In this document: one piece after another, positions 12,240 to 24,078 of the stretch
How positions within the stretch are numbered: position 1 is the stretch's first letter
Layout: every line of letters starts with the position of its first letter
From: Brachypterus glaber
Lineage: Eukaryota; Arthropoda; Insecta; Coleoptera; Kateretidae
Length of the DNA: 64,000 nt
NCBI GenBank assembly: GCA_958510825.1
Contig: OY294052.1
Span: 9,321,816-9,385,815 of the forward strand
Direction of reading: 5' to 3'
Made by a program: the position numbers and the translations under genes
Notes under the pieces: generated by a model
What the model was told of the DNA's origin: nothing
The model's input: only the letters and a program-made list of their open reading frames with translations
Database searches by the model: none

Positions 12240-12494
12240 CTGGTCGATTACCTGGTCTGGATGACTTTTAACGCAATTTAAAAGTGGCATATCTCTGATA
12301 TGGGTCGAGGGATATACCTTTTGTTCGAAATCAGGACCTGTCTTCATATTCGGCATACTTATTACAGACCGACTACTGCAAGAGTAAAATCCTTTTAAAA
12401 AAGTTTTTTTTATAATATAGTAAAAGCATTTCTTCTTTTTTTAATAAGAAACATGACATATTTGGCTAATTATGCGAGAAAAAAGGCTATTAAA

Positions 12495-12538
12495 AGAAGA
12501 AGAAGAAGAAGAAAAAGAAGAAGAAGAAGAAGAAGAAG

Positions 12539-12570
<32 letters not shown>

Positions 12571-12645
12571 GAAGGAGAAGAAAAATAAGAAGAACAAGAT
12601 GAGGATAAAGAAGAAGAAGAAGATGAAGAGCTGAAAGAAGATTAA
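12495..12645. repeat. (GAA)n microsatellite, imperfect at its right end
   Basis: An almost pure GAA run from about 12495 to 12570, decaying into GAA/GAT mixtures to about 12645. Confidence 0.95.
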
Positions 12646-14048
12646 TATTTATAATGGGACCCCTGCAGGGCCCTGATAATAAGCATTAGTTTTATTACCC
12701 TTGTCAACTTTAGATTCATTTGTATAATTTTTTTAATTTACATACGTTTACGAAAAGTATGGAGCTTTATATTCAGATTCTGTAGTGCTAACTTTCACAC
12801 AATTTGGTGCGATGTAATTGTCTAAACGTAGTCGGGTTTTATTGGTAAAAATAAAAGGTAAAAAGGTGGGGATGAAGTTAAATTGTACCTGTAGATTTGT
12901 ACGTAAGGCGATAAAAAGTCGTTTGCCATACCTATCAGGTTCTATAAACAAGAGTAGGTACAGTACCAAAATAAAAATTTACACACTTTGGTCTATACCA
13001 TATTATGACTTATTAAGTCCAGCAAATATTTTTATTATTTTCAAAATATCGCAATAATTGGCAAGATATATTATTTGAATTATTTATGAATATTATTCTC
13101 TTCTTCTTTTTTCTCCTCCTTATCGTCTTCTTTTTCTTCTTCTCCTTAAATAATTTAAACAAAGTGCATGTACATAATTTAAGGAAGCAAGGCCTTGCAA
13201 GGTGGGGTTTGAGTCCTGTTGGATATAACGTCTTAAAAAAATATTTAAAAACTATATAAACAAAAAGAAGGGTGTCAGTCCCCCTCTGGATAAAATCCCA
13301 TAACAAACTTTTTAAGAAAACAGCTAGAAAAATAGTAAATCCTCAGAGGGATAATTCATATTTAATGTTTTGAAGTTTGTTACATGCGTATATTGGTACA
13401 ATGACTCTTAATTTAAATTTTGAGGTTATATTTATGTTTGTAACTGTCAACAGATATAACCTTACGGGTTAAATTAACTATAATAGTTAATAATTAACAT
13501 CTTACAAAACCGTTATTTTATACACAGTTAAAATTGGTAACACAAGTAGTATACCACTAGAAAAATGTTCATCGAATGTGGAAAAGTGACCTCAGACGAA
13601 GTAAGACAATAGTCTACTGTCCTATTGAGAGTTTAAGCCCCCTGAAAAAAAAATCATAACAACGCCCATGTTAATATGATATAGTGTTCCTTGGTACCTT
13701 GTACCTCCTCTTTTACATTGTCCGTGTTAAAATCACGATGAAAAAGATTTCAATTGAAAATACCCATTGAATCATATTTATTGTTTGATATTTTTTTGGT
13801 ACTTGGTCCTAGTAAAATAAATAGTCATAATAATAAAAGTTTTTGTACAAAAGATTTTTGCAATGACGAAATTTTAAGTTGTTTTTATAAGGATGTGGGT
13901 ACAAACCTAAATAAATAAAGTATGTACCTAGTACCTACTCTTTTTGAACCATTACATGTATTTAATAATACATTGTATTAGGTATTGACATTTTTCTGCT
14001 CTTAGGTATAAAATTGTTGGAAAAAATATAGTTTATTTTTACTTAATA
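12646..14048. other. AT-rich non-coding stretch
   Basis: No gene seen. 13095-13150 is pyrimidine-rich. The small open frames (73-97 codons) contain low-complexity lysine or arginine runs and no domain. Confidence 0.5.
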
Positions 14049-15789
14049 CAGTGGTACCAAACGATAATATATGCATCTAAATACCAGAGATGCGCTTGTA
14101 GAGTTGTTAAACAGTTGGAAACGACGTATACGTAATACGTATTAAGGATACAGATTATGTGCATTCTATATATTGCTATCGTTTACTTTCAATAAGGGTG
14201 ATTAGTTGTCCTTCTTTAACAGCCACCCACGGGTGGACAGTGACCAAACTCTAAAACAGAAATAATTATGCTTATGAAATCTGTAAGCCAATTTGAATCA
14301 CGGCCTTCTGGATTTTTTGTTTATTTACCGAATATTGCGTTGCTCCTAAAACTCTAGTCTTTAATACTTTTAAAAGAAGCTCCCAAAACAAAAGAACGTG
14401 TAGGTAGACGTCTGTAATATATGCTCAATTTGTATTATAAAGTGAAAGTGATTTATCTAATTTTCTAAACAATTTTATTTTGAAATTACTTAATTTAATT
14501 ACATATCTACATATTTAAGTAATTTTGTTACCCGAGCAATATATGAGACATAAGTCCAACTTGGCTAACTTTAGGAAAACCGCAACAAACTGTCGTTCTT
14601 TTTGTAAGAGTTCGACAAGTTTGAAACCTGTGGCATTATATTCAAGTATTACGTAACCCAAATTTTGATCATTTTGTCAAATTTTCAATATTTTCCATTC
14701 GAGGATGTGGGGGTGTTGTAGCAAAAATGTGTTCATAATATTTGTTGTTTCTGAATTTAATTCTCTTTTTTTACTCGTTTTAGAAATGCCTTCTTAATTT
14801 AATATCAAAAAAGAAGCAAAACAACACTTTTAGCCCCTTTTTATGCCCTTTGCTCCAACAGATGGACTTGATCTTTTGATCCAAACATTGATTTTTATCG
14901 TTAAAACAACACCACTTAAAAAAAACTATGCATGCTATGTACCTCATTTAATAGCCCTTGAAATGTAGATTTAATGGTATAAAAATTTCATTTTTGAACA
15001 ATTCGGACCTTTTGATGCCTCATATATGTTGTTTAAAAATCTATATATTCCATTATAGTAATAAGGAATTTCTCAATCAGTATGATTTATTATCATAATA
15101 ATACTAATCCTTATATGAAATGAAGCCGACTTTTATTATTATTTTAAAAACTATTCACAGATTCCATAAAATAGAAACCCGACCGTGTCATAAAAATAGA
15201 ATAACAACAAAAAAATCAAACCATAACAGAATAAATTTTGGGTTTTAAAAAAGTATTTTAATTGTGGTATTGCTTAACTTTTCTCCGTAATGAATTGACT
15301 TTTATATATTTTTATCTTTAATGCTGAAATATAAAAAAGTACCTACCTTTTTTTCTTCAGTTATTCCATTTTCTTTTTAAATAAAACTGGTACAACGTTT
15401 GTAACCCAAGGGTGGTTAACTTAGCTAAATCTCCAGCAGGCCATGACTCAAATTAGCTTTTGATTTGATCAAATTTACCCAGAAAACAAAGGAAAAATTA
15501 CATACGTGCAGTCCTTCACTATAATTGATCTAGTAAGTGGGGGCATCGTTATTCTGTGGAAATACCATAGAACTAAATAGTTTGATACCTATAGTTTTAC
15601 GGATATATAATGGTTTTTCTGAACATCGTTGCCCCCTCTAGTATTTGGCTCTCCAAAAAAGGCTTCTTTTGAGGAAAATTGTTCACTGTCATTGCTAACG
15701 TCATGTCAAAAAAAAAAAATAAGAATATCGTTAATTCCGAACTCATCTTTGGTATATTTAGGAGCATAAATTATCGTTTGGTACCACTG
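14049..15789. mobile_element. TA-flanked inverted-repeat element (mariner/pogo type)
   Basis: The left end CAGTGGTACCAAACGATAAT and the right end are inverted copies, perfect for 20 bp and imperfect for about 33 bp (TATGC and CTAAATA also match). The flanks are TA on both sides (14047-14048, 15790-15791). The CAGTGGTACC start resembles pogo/Tigger-type termini, an inference from motif similarity. The 1.74-kb interior has no frame over 80 codons and no visible DDE transposase, so this is a non-autonomous or fully decayed copy. Confidence 0.7.
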
Positions 15790-15791
15790 TA

Positions 15792-16790
15792 ATAAGTTCA
15801 AACAAATGTTCATCTTGTAGCAAGTCTGTATCAAACTACTGGTTTAAGAAATAATTTTAAAAATGGATTTTTATTATCTTGTTAATCCTCTATTAAGGAA
15901 TATAGGTATACTTTTGATCTGTGTATCTACGAAGACTACAATGATTACACATTTTTATGGTCAGTATTGTAAAGAACATTATGGGTTATTGTCGCTAGTT
16001 TTGCGCAAGTTTTACAGTGATCAATTATCATCAACCCAGGACCACCAGCTTTGCGAAAGAATCATACCTGCTTTGTCTATCTAGGATAATTTTAACCATA
16101 CAACTGGCTTTTTTGGGTTCCACTACTGTTTAAAATTAACTCTACCACTCCTTAAAATATTTTTATTTACAATCTTACCTAAAGACGATCTGGCACTTTC
16201 TTTTTAATTTACGTAAAATTATTTTTTTTTAAAAAAATTCACACATTTGTGCCCCATTATCTCGAGTAAACCGATTTTCGATTGAATCGCAATTGTATTA
16301 AGCATAAAAAAAAAACCTTCCTAACCAAGTCATAAAGAAAAATCTAAAACCCTACAGTGTAACGTTTAAGGCGGTGCCGTGAATTAGCTATAAGTCGTAC
16401 AAAAAATACATGTCATAAAAAATGTTGGAGATTTGGTCCTCTTTATTTTCATATCAAACGTTTTTTGTCCTATTTGCACCGATCTTGAGATATTTTAAAA
16501 AGTCCATTTTTTGTGAAAAATACGTTAAAAAAATTACAGTTCCAAATCGAGTTCAATGTCGCAAAATTGTCTATTTGCGGCCTTAAACCTAGAAGTACGC
16601 CGCATACTGTATATTACCAACCATAACAAAAAGTCCCTAGAATATCCTAATTTTAACTGTTTTACGATATAGAAATTAAGTACAAAATGGTGGATATTCT
16701 ATGATGTAACAGAGACAGCATTATGAGTATGATTGAGAAAAAATACACCAGAGTAAAACCAGAAAGAGTGACAGCAAAAAAGGAGTTTTT
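15792..16790. other. AT-rich non-coding stretch
   Basis: No gene or bounded element recognised. Confidence 0.5.
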
Positions 16791-16793
16791 TTA

Positions 16794-17206
16794 GCCTCTT
16801 TTTCAAACATCTGTAACTTCGATTGGAATTGATAAAATGTAACGTATAAGGGCTCAAAATTTTATATAAAACATAAAAAACACGTAAAGGAGTATCACCC
16901 TTGGATTCGATGAAAATCCACCCCCACAAAGAGGGTTAAAGTACCCCCCAAGCACCAAAAAAAGTAGTAAATCATAAAGTATCTCAAGAAAAATCGAGTT
17001 AAAGGGATCCAGTCAGTTATGTTTAATAAAATGTGAGAAACTTTGGTATGAAACTTAATTCAAGTACCCCTAGTTAACCCTTTGTTTAAGGGGATGTTTA
17101 GCTTCTAGAACAATAAATCTTGCTTTATGACCAGACAACATTTTTGAGCCTTATACGTTACATTTTATAAATTCCAATCGAAGTTACAGATGTTTGAAAA
17201 AGAGGC
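16794..17206. mobile_element. MITE family B, complete copy
   Basis: The termini GCCTCTTTTTCAAACATCTG and CAGATGTTTGAAAAAGAGGC are inverted and the match continues for about 70 bp (TAACTTCGATTGGAATTGAT, AAATGTAACGTATAAG). TA precedes and follows the unit. The middle (CCACCCCCACAAAGAGGG, CATAAAGTATCTCAAGAAAA, GGGATCCAGTCAGTTATGT) is shared with a left-truncated copy at 46880-47244. No coding capacity. Confidence 0.75.
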
Positions 17207-17751
17207 TAGTTTTGAGGTCAATTTTTGGATGCGCAGAAGATCAGTGCGCAGTCCTGATGTACCTACTATATGTCAATGCTATTGCCCTAATAAATTACAT
17301 TTCAAATAATGCCACGGTATTATTTAAACGTAGGTACCTACATTGTCTGAGTATTTTAATTATTTATTATATTTTCTTCATTCCCAGAAGTATAAACCTC
17401 AGGTAGGTAATTATAATTTTTCAGGCCCACATAAAATCACGATTTTTTTCTTTAATTTTTCTTTCGTTTATATTTCATTAATCATCTAATGGATGATTAA
17501 TTAAAGGTAATGATTTTTTGCGAATGGGCTATCGATCAATTTGCTAAGACAAAACTAAACCCAGACCTTAAATTAATGAAATATAAGATAAAGATGTCTT
17601 GTTTAGAATAAATTTTTAAAATATAGTTTTGTAGAAAAAGGTCAAATTAAGCCATATCTGTGGATAACAGTTACACTAATACATCATAACCTCACTTATA
17701 TTTCCTTATGTTCCAGTTATGTTCCATATTAAGAACATAAGAAGCTGTGAA

Positions 17752-18005
17752 GATATGTAATGCTACGCATTCCATTATACAGAGTGGTCCAAAAGTCACC
17801 CCCCCCCCCTCTTAACTTTTGAACCAGTTGAGATATCGACTTCAAATTTGGAACTTTTAAATAAGACAACTTAAGCTATCTTTTAGCATATATTTAATAC
17901 TTTCAGCTCTTAAAATGTGGGCAGGGGGGCATGGAGGCACATTTTTTTAAATGGAAAGGGGGGTCGTGTAATACATCATTTTAAAGCTTATAAAATTCTC
18001 CATTA
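17752..18005. repeat. Poly-C repeat family, copy 1
   Basis: Order of shared words: 'GTCCAAAAGTCACCCCCCCC', 'AACTTTTGAA', 'GATATCGACTTCAAATTTGG', 'AGGGGGGCA', 'GGTCGTGTAATACATC', 'TTTTAAAGCTTATAAAATTC'. Copies 2 (18925-19145) and 3 (51285-51500) keep the same order and orientation with substantial divergence. Ends are not resolved. Confidence 0.75.
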
Positions 18006-18504
18006 AACTACATATTTTTAAATTTAAAAAAACATTTTTTTTGGGTTTAAAATGAGGTAAATGGTATATTGCATTTTGAAAATTCGAAACTACCGTATAA
18101 TATTATTTTAGCGCAGGCGCTGTAAATGATAATATAATAGTATTAATATTAATATTATTATTATTATTATTAAATCGTAAGTAATCGTTACAACGATTTA
18201 AAAATAATTGTTTCTAAGTACGTCTGCAGTCAAAAACCATTATTGTATTGTACCTTTAGACAAAACAAAAAAATAACGACAAATTTGGGTTCATTTTTTC
18301 AGTATTGTAAAAGCAGCAGGTGGGCCAAATTGATCATTATTTTAAAGAATTTTTTATTTGTCGGCAATAAAACAAATTCATAAAAGCCATTTGAGGTTTT
18401 TCGAAGTAAATTACTATTTGCTATTCTTTATTTTGTTGTGGGCCACAACTTGTTCTATTGTACATATGACTCTCGATGACAGCATGGTATTTACATGTCC
18501 AGCA

Positions 18505-18677
18505 GTCGGCGTAAACTCAGTTATGACTCATCAACGTTGAAAATAAACACCAAAACATAGGCTTAAGAAATAATTTTGCCGAATTATGAGGGAAATTTTT
18601 ATAAAGGTCGTTAAATCGAAACATTTGACGACTAATTTGTTACACACAACAATATTGACTATACATATTAACTATAC

Positions 18678-18682
<5 letters not shown>
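18505..18682 (-). repeat. Copy of the 54-kb duplicated repeat, inverted
   Basis: This matches the reverse complement of about 54170-54330: 'TCAGTTATGACTCATCAACG', 'ATTTTGCCGAATTATGAGGG', 'AATTTGTTACACACAACAAT'. It ends where the (AT)n tract begins. Confidence 0.75.

Positions 18683-18741
<59 letters not shown>
18679..18741. repeat. (AT)n microsatellite
   Basis: About 30 AT units. Confidence 0.98.
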
Positions 18742-18743
<2 letters not shown>

Positions 18744-18924
18744 GTATTTTTCAAAGAAAAAACCGACATTCGATATTTATCTTTTAAGAATACGAAAGTT
18801 TTCAATTTTTATTTATCGATAACTTTTTTCCCACCTTACTCGATTAAATGAAATCATTAAAAAAAATCAAGATAAAAAGAAATAAAAATATAATAATAAT
18901 AATATTACCAATATATACACAGCG

Positions 18925-19145
18925 TGTCAAAAGTTCGCCCCCCCCCCCCTTTAACTTTTGAAAGGCTTAATATATCAACTTGAAATTTGGAACACATAAA
19001 TAACATAACCCAAGTAATTTTTTAATATACACTTGATATGCTTAGGGGACACAATGAAGACAGGGGGGCAAGGGGAAACCTTTTTTGAAATGGGTCGTGT
19101 GATACATCATTTTAAAGCTGATAAAATTCTCTATTCGACCATATA
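18925..19145. repeat. Poly-C repeat family, copy 2
   Basis: Contains the C run, 'AACTTTTGAA', 'CAACTTGAAATTTGGAAC', 'AGGGGGGCA', 'GGTCGTGTGATACATC' and 'TTTTAAAGCTGATAAAATTC', as in copy 1. Confidence 0.75.
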
Positions 19146-19397
19146 ATTTTTATATTCTTATTTTTTTTAAGTTTTCATTTTTCAATTTTATAGATACAAA
19201 GGACTAATATAACAGCTCAACTGACTTAATTTCGTGGCATCATATAGTAAACACCTGCAACAAGGCAAACGTTAACCCTCAACTTTAAAAATTGTAACGC
19301 CTGCATGCGTGCGGGTATTGGAGGGTTAAAGCCATCTAAACTTTGAGTCTCTGAATAGGTATATTTATTTTCTCTAACCAAATAGTCAATATCTTAT

Positions 19398-19538
19398 GGC
19401 ATATCCAGAGGCTCGCATAACAAGCATAATACATAAGAATGCCGTAATTGGCTTACAAGCCACATGAAGGCACATCAAGCCAATTACGGCATCGCATTCT
19501 TATGTATTATGCTTGTTATGTGAGCCTGTGGATGTGCC
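19398..19538. mobile_element. Fold-back MITE family G, copy 1
   Basis: Nearly the whole 141 bp folds: GGCTCGCATAACAAGCATAA, TACATAAGAATGC and CGTAATTGGCTT on the left pair with their complements on the right. Related copies are at 31382-31504 and 34766-34876, sharing AGGCTCGCAT, GAATGCG-TGCCGT, ATTGGCT and ATGCGAGCCTGTGGAT. Confidence 0.75.
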
Positions 19539-19539
19539 T

Positions 19540-20530
19540 ATAACTGTCCATAATGTAATCATGTTAAAAATATTTTCTTTGGCTTTTGTAATTTTATATT
19601 TAATTCTAAGTAACCTATTTAATTAAAACTTTGGAAATTTTTTGGTAATTAGTTCGTTCAAGGTTACAAAGTTTCTTACATCCCAAATGCAATGAGTCAA
19701 AATACCTAACACGAAATTCTTTTGTCCTAAAATAATTGGGGTAATAAATATTTAAAAATGACGTCAGCCAATATTCCATGTAAAAAGCCCATTAAAATTT
19801 GCACAAGTAAATTTTAATCAGGTCCGGACTGGCTATGCATTTTATCGGACAAATCTCCAAAATTAACATTTTCAGATACACTAACCTGCAACAAGGATGT
19901 AACTCAAGTTAGAACTATTTTCAGTTATACTCATAGGTAAACGCCTTGAAAAAAGACACACATGGTGGTACTACTCAGATTTTTCCATAGGCCATTTTAA
20001 CCCAGAATTTACCTAAAAACACTGAAGTAAGAAATTCTAATTTTGAATATTGTCAGAAAACAATAAATAAACAATAAATACTTATACAGTTAAATAGAAA
20101 ATGTTATAAGGTTTCAAATAATGTATCACATGGCTTCCTTTTCCACTTCAATCATTTCCCCACCCTTAAATAAGAAAAAAAAATATTTTAGAAATTTAGC
20201 TGTCATGAAAAATGACAATATATGAGTTACGGCTTTGTTGCTTGGGGGTATCGACATGTTCATATGCTTCCAAAAACCCCTATACACCAATGTTGACGAA
20301 AATATTGAAAATATTTAAAAATATTTACCCCCTCACCCCAGCGGGGGTAGAATTCAATTTCAGCAACCTCAAAACCCCCTATATAGCTATTTGCAAATTT
20401 TTGTACAAAAATGTATTTTTCCCTTATGTTCACCAAACACAATCCCGAACTTTTGATAACACCTGTATGCCAAATTTCAAGTCTCTAGCTTAAAGAGTTC
20501 TTAAGTTATCGTGCTTACAACCAGAACAAA
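19540..20530. other. Non-coding stretch
   Basis: No gene seen. The 60-93 codon frames at 20212-20493 have no recognisable domain. Confidence 0.45.
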
Positions 20531-20577
20531 ACGACCGACCAATCGACCGACCGATCGACCGACCGATCGACCGAATT
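20531..20577. repeat. GACCGATC-type short tandem repeat
   Basis: Repeats of GACCGACCGATC with small variations. The SVGRSVGR and SVDRSVD frames on the minus strand are translations of it. Confidence 0.9.
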
Positions 20578-21234
20578 TGTTTTTGCTTGAAATGGATTTA
20601 TATCGACATAAAACGTCATATAAAGCAAAGATACACAAAAAATTGAAATTTTTTGCACCAATACAAAGCTTTCCGAAATTTTGAAAATTTTCAGAATGGG
20701 AAAGCAAAATGACATGTTCTGTCTGTAATTGAAAAATGATATATGGTTGTACTCAGAATTTGATTCTGAATCAAAATGTGTAAAAATATACAGGGTGTTC
20801 TATTTAAAAATAAAAAATTGAGATCATTTTCGGCGAAACAGACAGAATTTTATTACAGTGTCAAAAATGCAGGTTATTCAATTATTTAAATTCTCTAAAT
20901 TTCATTTTGATGTTAATAAAAAAAAGTTATAGGGGTTACCACTATTTTGTGGCCCCCGGTATAAACATGTGCCTAAAAAAGCGTTTGACCGGTAAATGCA
21001 TAACTAGTCCGATACTGATTTTAATTTTGAATATTCAATAAACGAGTTACACATGTTTCTAAATTTTAATGACTTAACACTTGATCATGAAAAAACAGCT
21101 AATTATATCAAATTAAAATTATTTTCATAAAAAAAGTCTTATTTAAAAACACATCAACAATAAACATATAAAAAATGATTCTAGACTGATTTTATTGTGG
21201 TAAAATAATACCTAATTGCATTATTCAAATATAA
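20578..21234. other. Non-coding stretch
   Basis: No gene or bounded element recognised. Confidence 0.45.
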
Positions 21235-21241
21235 ATGACAT

Positions 21242-22287
21242 ATAGCACCGATCGTCCAATGGATGGTCATTTTGGATCCATTTTAAGTACATTGGTCCAC
21301 GGACTAATAATGGATGTACTATGTACGTCCATATATTTACATCCTTTGTACGACTATTAGTGGACGTCCATTCAGTGTCCATTTTATGCGAGGGGTAAAC
21401 CACAGAGGAATTCAGGTGTACAAATTGGAGGTAATCTGGAGGAAACCTTTGAAGGTTACGAGGTAATCTGAAGGAAATTTTCCTTCTTTTTGGGTCGAAA
21501 TCTTTGGAGGTAATCTTTGGAGGTAAGCTGGAGGAAATCTTTGAAGATTTCCTCCTTAAAAGAATTCAGGTGATCAAATTTTTTTAGCGGTTTACCCCTC
21601 GAGTTTACGCCCATAATTTTTTAAGCTATATTTCTCATGGTGCCATATACATTGTAATATATATAATTTTAGGGGTGGAGGGATTGGGGGGAAATTTTTA
21701 TATAAAATTGTTTTGTCTATCGAGTTAAGCATGTGTACCAAATTTTAGCTTTCTAAGTATATTCTAAGTGGGTGAAACAGAGAGGGGATTAACTTAAGGT
21801 GTATGGGGATGATGGGGGACGAGGGGGGACGTAAAATTTATTTCAAAATTTTATTATCACTGAATAAGTATGTAACTTAATTTTATTTTTAAATTATCTT
21901 GTGTGGGTAACAAATGGATTTTTTAAATTTTAGGGGTGGGGGTTGGGGGGTAAGTTTTATATAAAATTGTATCGTCAGCCGAGTTAAGCATGTGTACTAA
22001 ATTTAAGCTTTCTAAGTATATTCTAAGTGGTTGAAAAAGCCTTTGGCAGATTTTCCCTAAACAAACAAACTAACAACAAACATTGCAAGTTAAATAAAAG
22101 CTTGTAAAAGGGTTCTATTAAGTTTTTCACAGTTGCAAAAACCAGTTAAAGTAAGCAAAAAAGCAAGTCCTGTGGACGCTTGATGGATGGTTCAAACGGA
22201 CACCTTATGGATGTCCACAGTTGTGTCTTCTGGACTCATGAACATACGTCCATTGAACGTCCATAGTATCACTTTGTGCTATCTGGG
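21242..22287. mobile_element. Probable non-autonomous DNA element with 7-bp direct repeats
   Basis: A 7-bp direct repeat ATGACAT (21235-21241 and 22288-22294) brackets a unit whose ends carry ATAGCAC and GTGCTATCTGGG, with inverted 'GTCCAATGGA' / 'TCCATTGAACG' just inside. The right end resembles the TTGCTACCTGGG end of the element at 59920-60642. The left end lacks the matching CCCAG, so the boundary is tentative. The interior holds GGAGG-AATCT short repeats (21420-21550) and the duplication listed next. No coding capacity. Confidence 0.5.
21670..22036. repeat. Two direct copies of a ~106-bp segment, 261 bp apart
   Basis: 'AGGGGTGG', 'TATATAAAATTGT', 'GAGTTAAGCATGTGTAC', 'AGCTTTCTAAGTATATTC' recur in order at 21671-21776 and 21932-22036. 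Confidence 0.8.
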
Positions 22288-22786
22288 ATGACATGCATAG
22301 AGTACCAGTTATGGCCCTGCACCAAGTTTTGATACATATTACTCAACTTTTGGCCAGTGAATCTTGAAAATTTAGTGTTTAGGTTATTCTAGGCTGGTTT
22401 CGACTTTGTTCCTGTATACTATAAATTGAAATTAAACTAAGTTATTATTAATAACTAATGATATAACATTATTAAGCTCTATAATATTATTAAGCTCTGC
22501 TAGCTATGTAAAGTTTATAAAGCTTTGACTATATATTCCTTTGAAATAATAATCCGAAGCAGGCTTTGGCTGATATAATCAATTTTCACATATCAACTCG
22601 CCGCGAGTTACTTGCGAGATGAAAAGGAAAAGGTTTCATAAAACATTTTTGTCCTAAATTGTTAGGAAATAAAGTAGAACAAGAACTAATTAGTATAAAA
22701 TAAAACAAAATTTTCGAAAATTATTCATAAAAGGTTTTTGAGGACAATGATTTGCGACCACGTAATAATAGTATATTCTATAACTA

Positions 22787-22884
22787 GTATGGAATGGACA
22801 ATATTCCGCGTGAGCGGAAAGTTTGTCATACGAGCCGGCAGGCGAGTATGACGGTCCCGCGAGAGCTGAATGACTATTCCATAC
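22787..22884. repeat. Cloverleaf-like nested hairpin
   Basis: The outer stem GTATGGAAT (22787-22795) / ATTCCATAC (22876-22884) encloses two inner hairpins: TTCCGC / GCGGAA (22804-22819) and GTCATAC / GTATGAC (22825-22852). The loop of the second, ACGAGCCGGCAGGCGAGT, is nearly identical to that of the hairpin at 30292-30386. Confidence 0.65.
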
Positions 22885-23740
22885 GTGTTGTAGACTGTAC
22901 GTTTTCTTCGACTGCAAATATAAAACACTGTAAGGCTTTAAACTGCGGACAAGGTTAAAAACCATGTTTTTTGTGACTCGACATTGTAAATGCAACAAAA
23001 CACATATTTTTAAATAAAGCAATTAATGTTATTTAATAATTTTATCAAATCAGTACTTAAAAAATATTTTATTTAATTTTAGCACATATTTACAAATTAT
23101 AATGCAAAAATTGAAGGTTATTTCAGATTGATGTGATAGATATCAGGTTTAAATATTTAACAATAGATGGAGCAGTTTTAATTTTTTGAACTAAATTGAT
23201 AAAAAACTGGTCATGTATTAAGAAAAACTAATAAACTTTATGTAATTTTAAAGCAAAACTTTAAATTGCATTAAATTATTTAATATTTCATGGTAAAATA
23301 TATATATTTTTGCTAATTTTGCAATAGTTTTCTTTACTTTTATAAACAAGAGATGGCACTATATGTGCTCATTCTAACACTTGATACGGAATATTCATAC
23401 CGTATCTAGAGCTAGAATGAATCCAATTCTGTGTTTGAAAAGTGTGTGTATTTGCTTACATTCTAAAGCAGTCGTGGAAAAAAATAATTCTTTAAAGGTA
23501 AACATTTTACTATTTGCAATATTACATTACATGTTTACATTTTAAAATGGAAATCTTTATTGAATTTGTAAAATCCAAGATGGCTTCGCTGTAGAAAAAC
23601 AAGTTAAGATATGGAACCTTCTGTTTTAGATTCTGGATTATCCAAAATCTAAAAAAAGATGGTTCCATCTAAACTGGATATGGTGAAGTTTAAATTATAA
23701 TTATTCAAAAAAAAAAAATAACTTCAATAGTTATACGTAA
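22885..23740. other. AT-rich non-coding stretch
   Basis: No gene or bounded element recognised. Confidence 0.45.
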
Positions 23741-23741
23741 T

Positions 23742-24037
23742 AATAGTTATTTATGGTACTAGTGGGTAAAGTAAGATAGGTTAATTTTCGAGAGGGCAAT
23801 ATCGGTTTACCCATGAGTACCATACAAGCTTTTATCCAATAAATAGCTTAGGAATTCATATTTTTATTAAAAATTTTAATGAAATTTACAAGAAAATAAT
23901 TTGACAAGTGACAGTTGAGTGAGTAAAATAAATAATTATCCACTCAATAAAGTAAAAGCCACGCGAGGGTTATTATTGAGTTTATCTATTTAAAATAAAG
24001 CTGGTAATTGTCTTACTATCTGTATGTATTGGATAAA
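23742..24037. mobile_element. MITE family E, copy 1 (internally deleted)
   Basis: Shares its whole length with 37927-38264: 'TTATTTATGGTACTAGTGGG', 'GAGAGGGCAATATCGGTTTA', 'TGACAAGTGACAGTTGAGTG', 'GGGTTATTATTGAGTTTATC'. This copy lacks about 42 bp of the left hairpin present in the other copy. No coding capacity. Confidence 0.8.
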
Positions 24038-24078
24038 TAGTATTTATTTGTTTTTTCAATCAACTGAAAAACTATTTT

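Noticed and set aside
13195..13225. GGGGTTTGAGTCCTG, resembling a Pol III box B
   Set aside because: No box A or tRNA-like fold within the right distance upstream on that strand.
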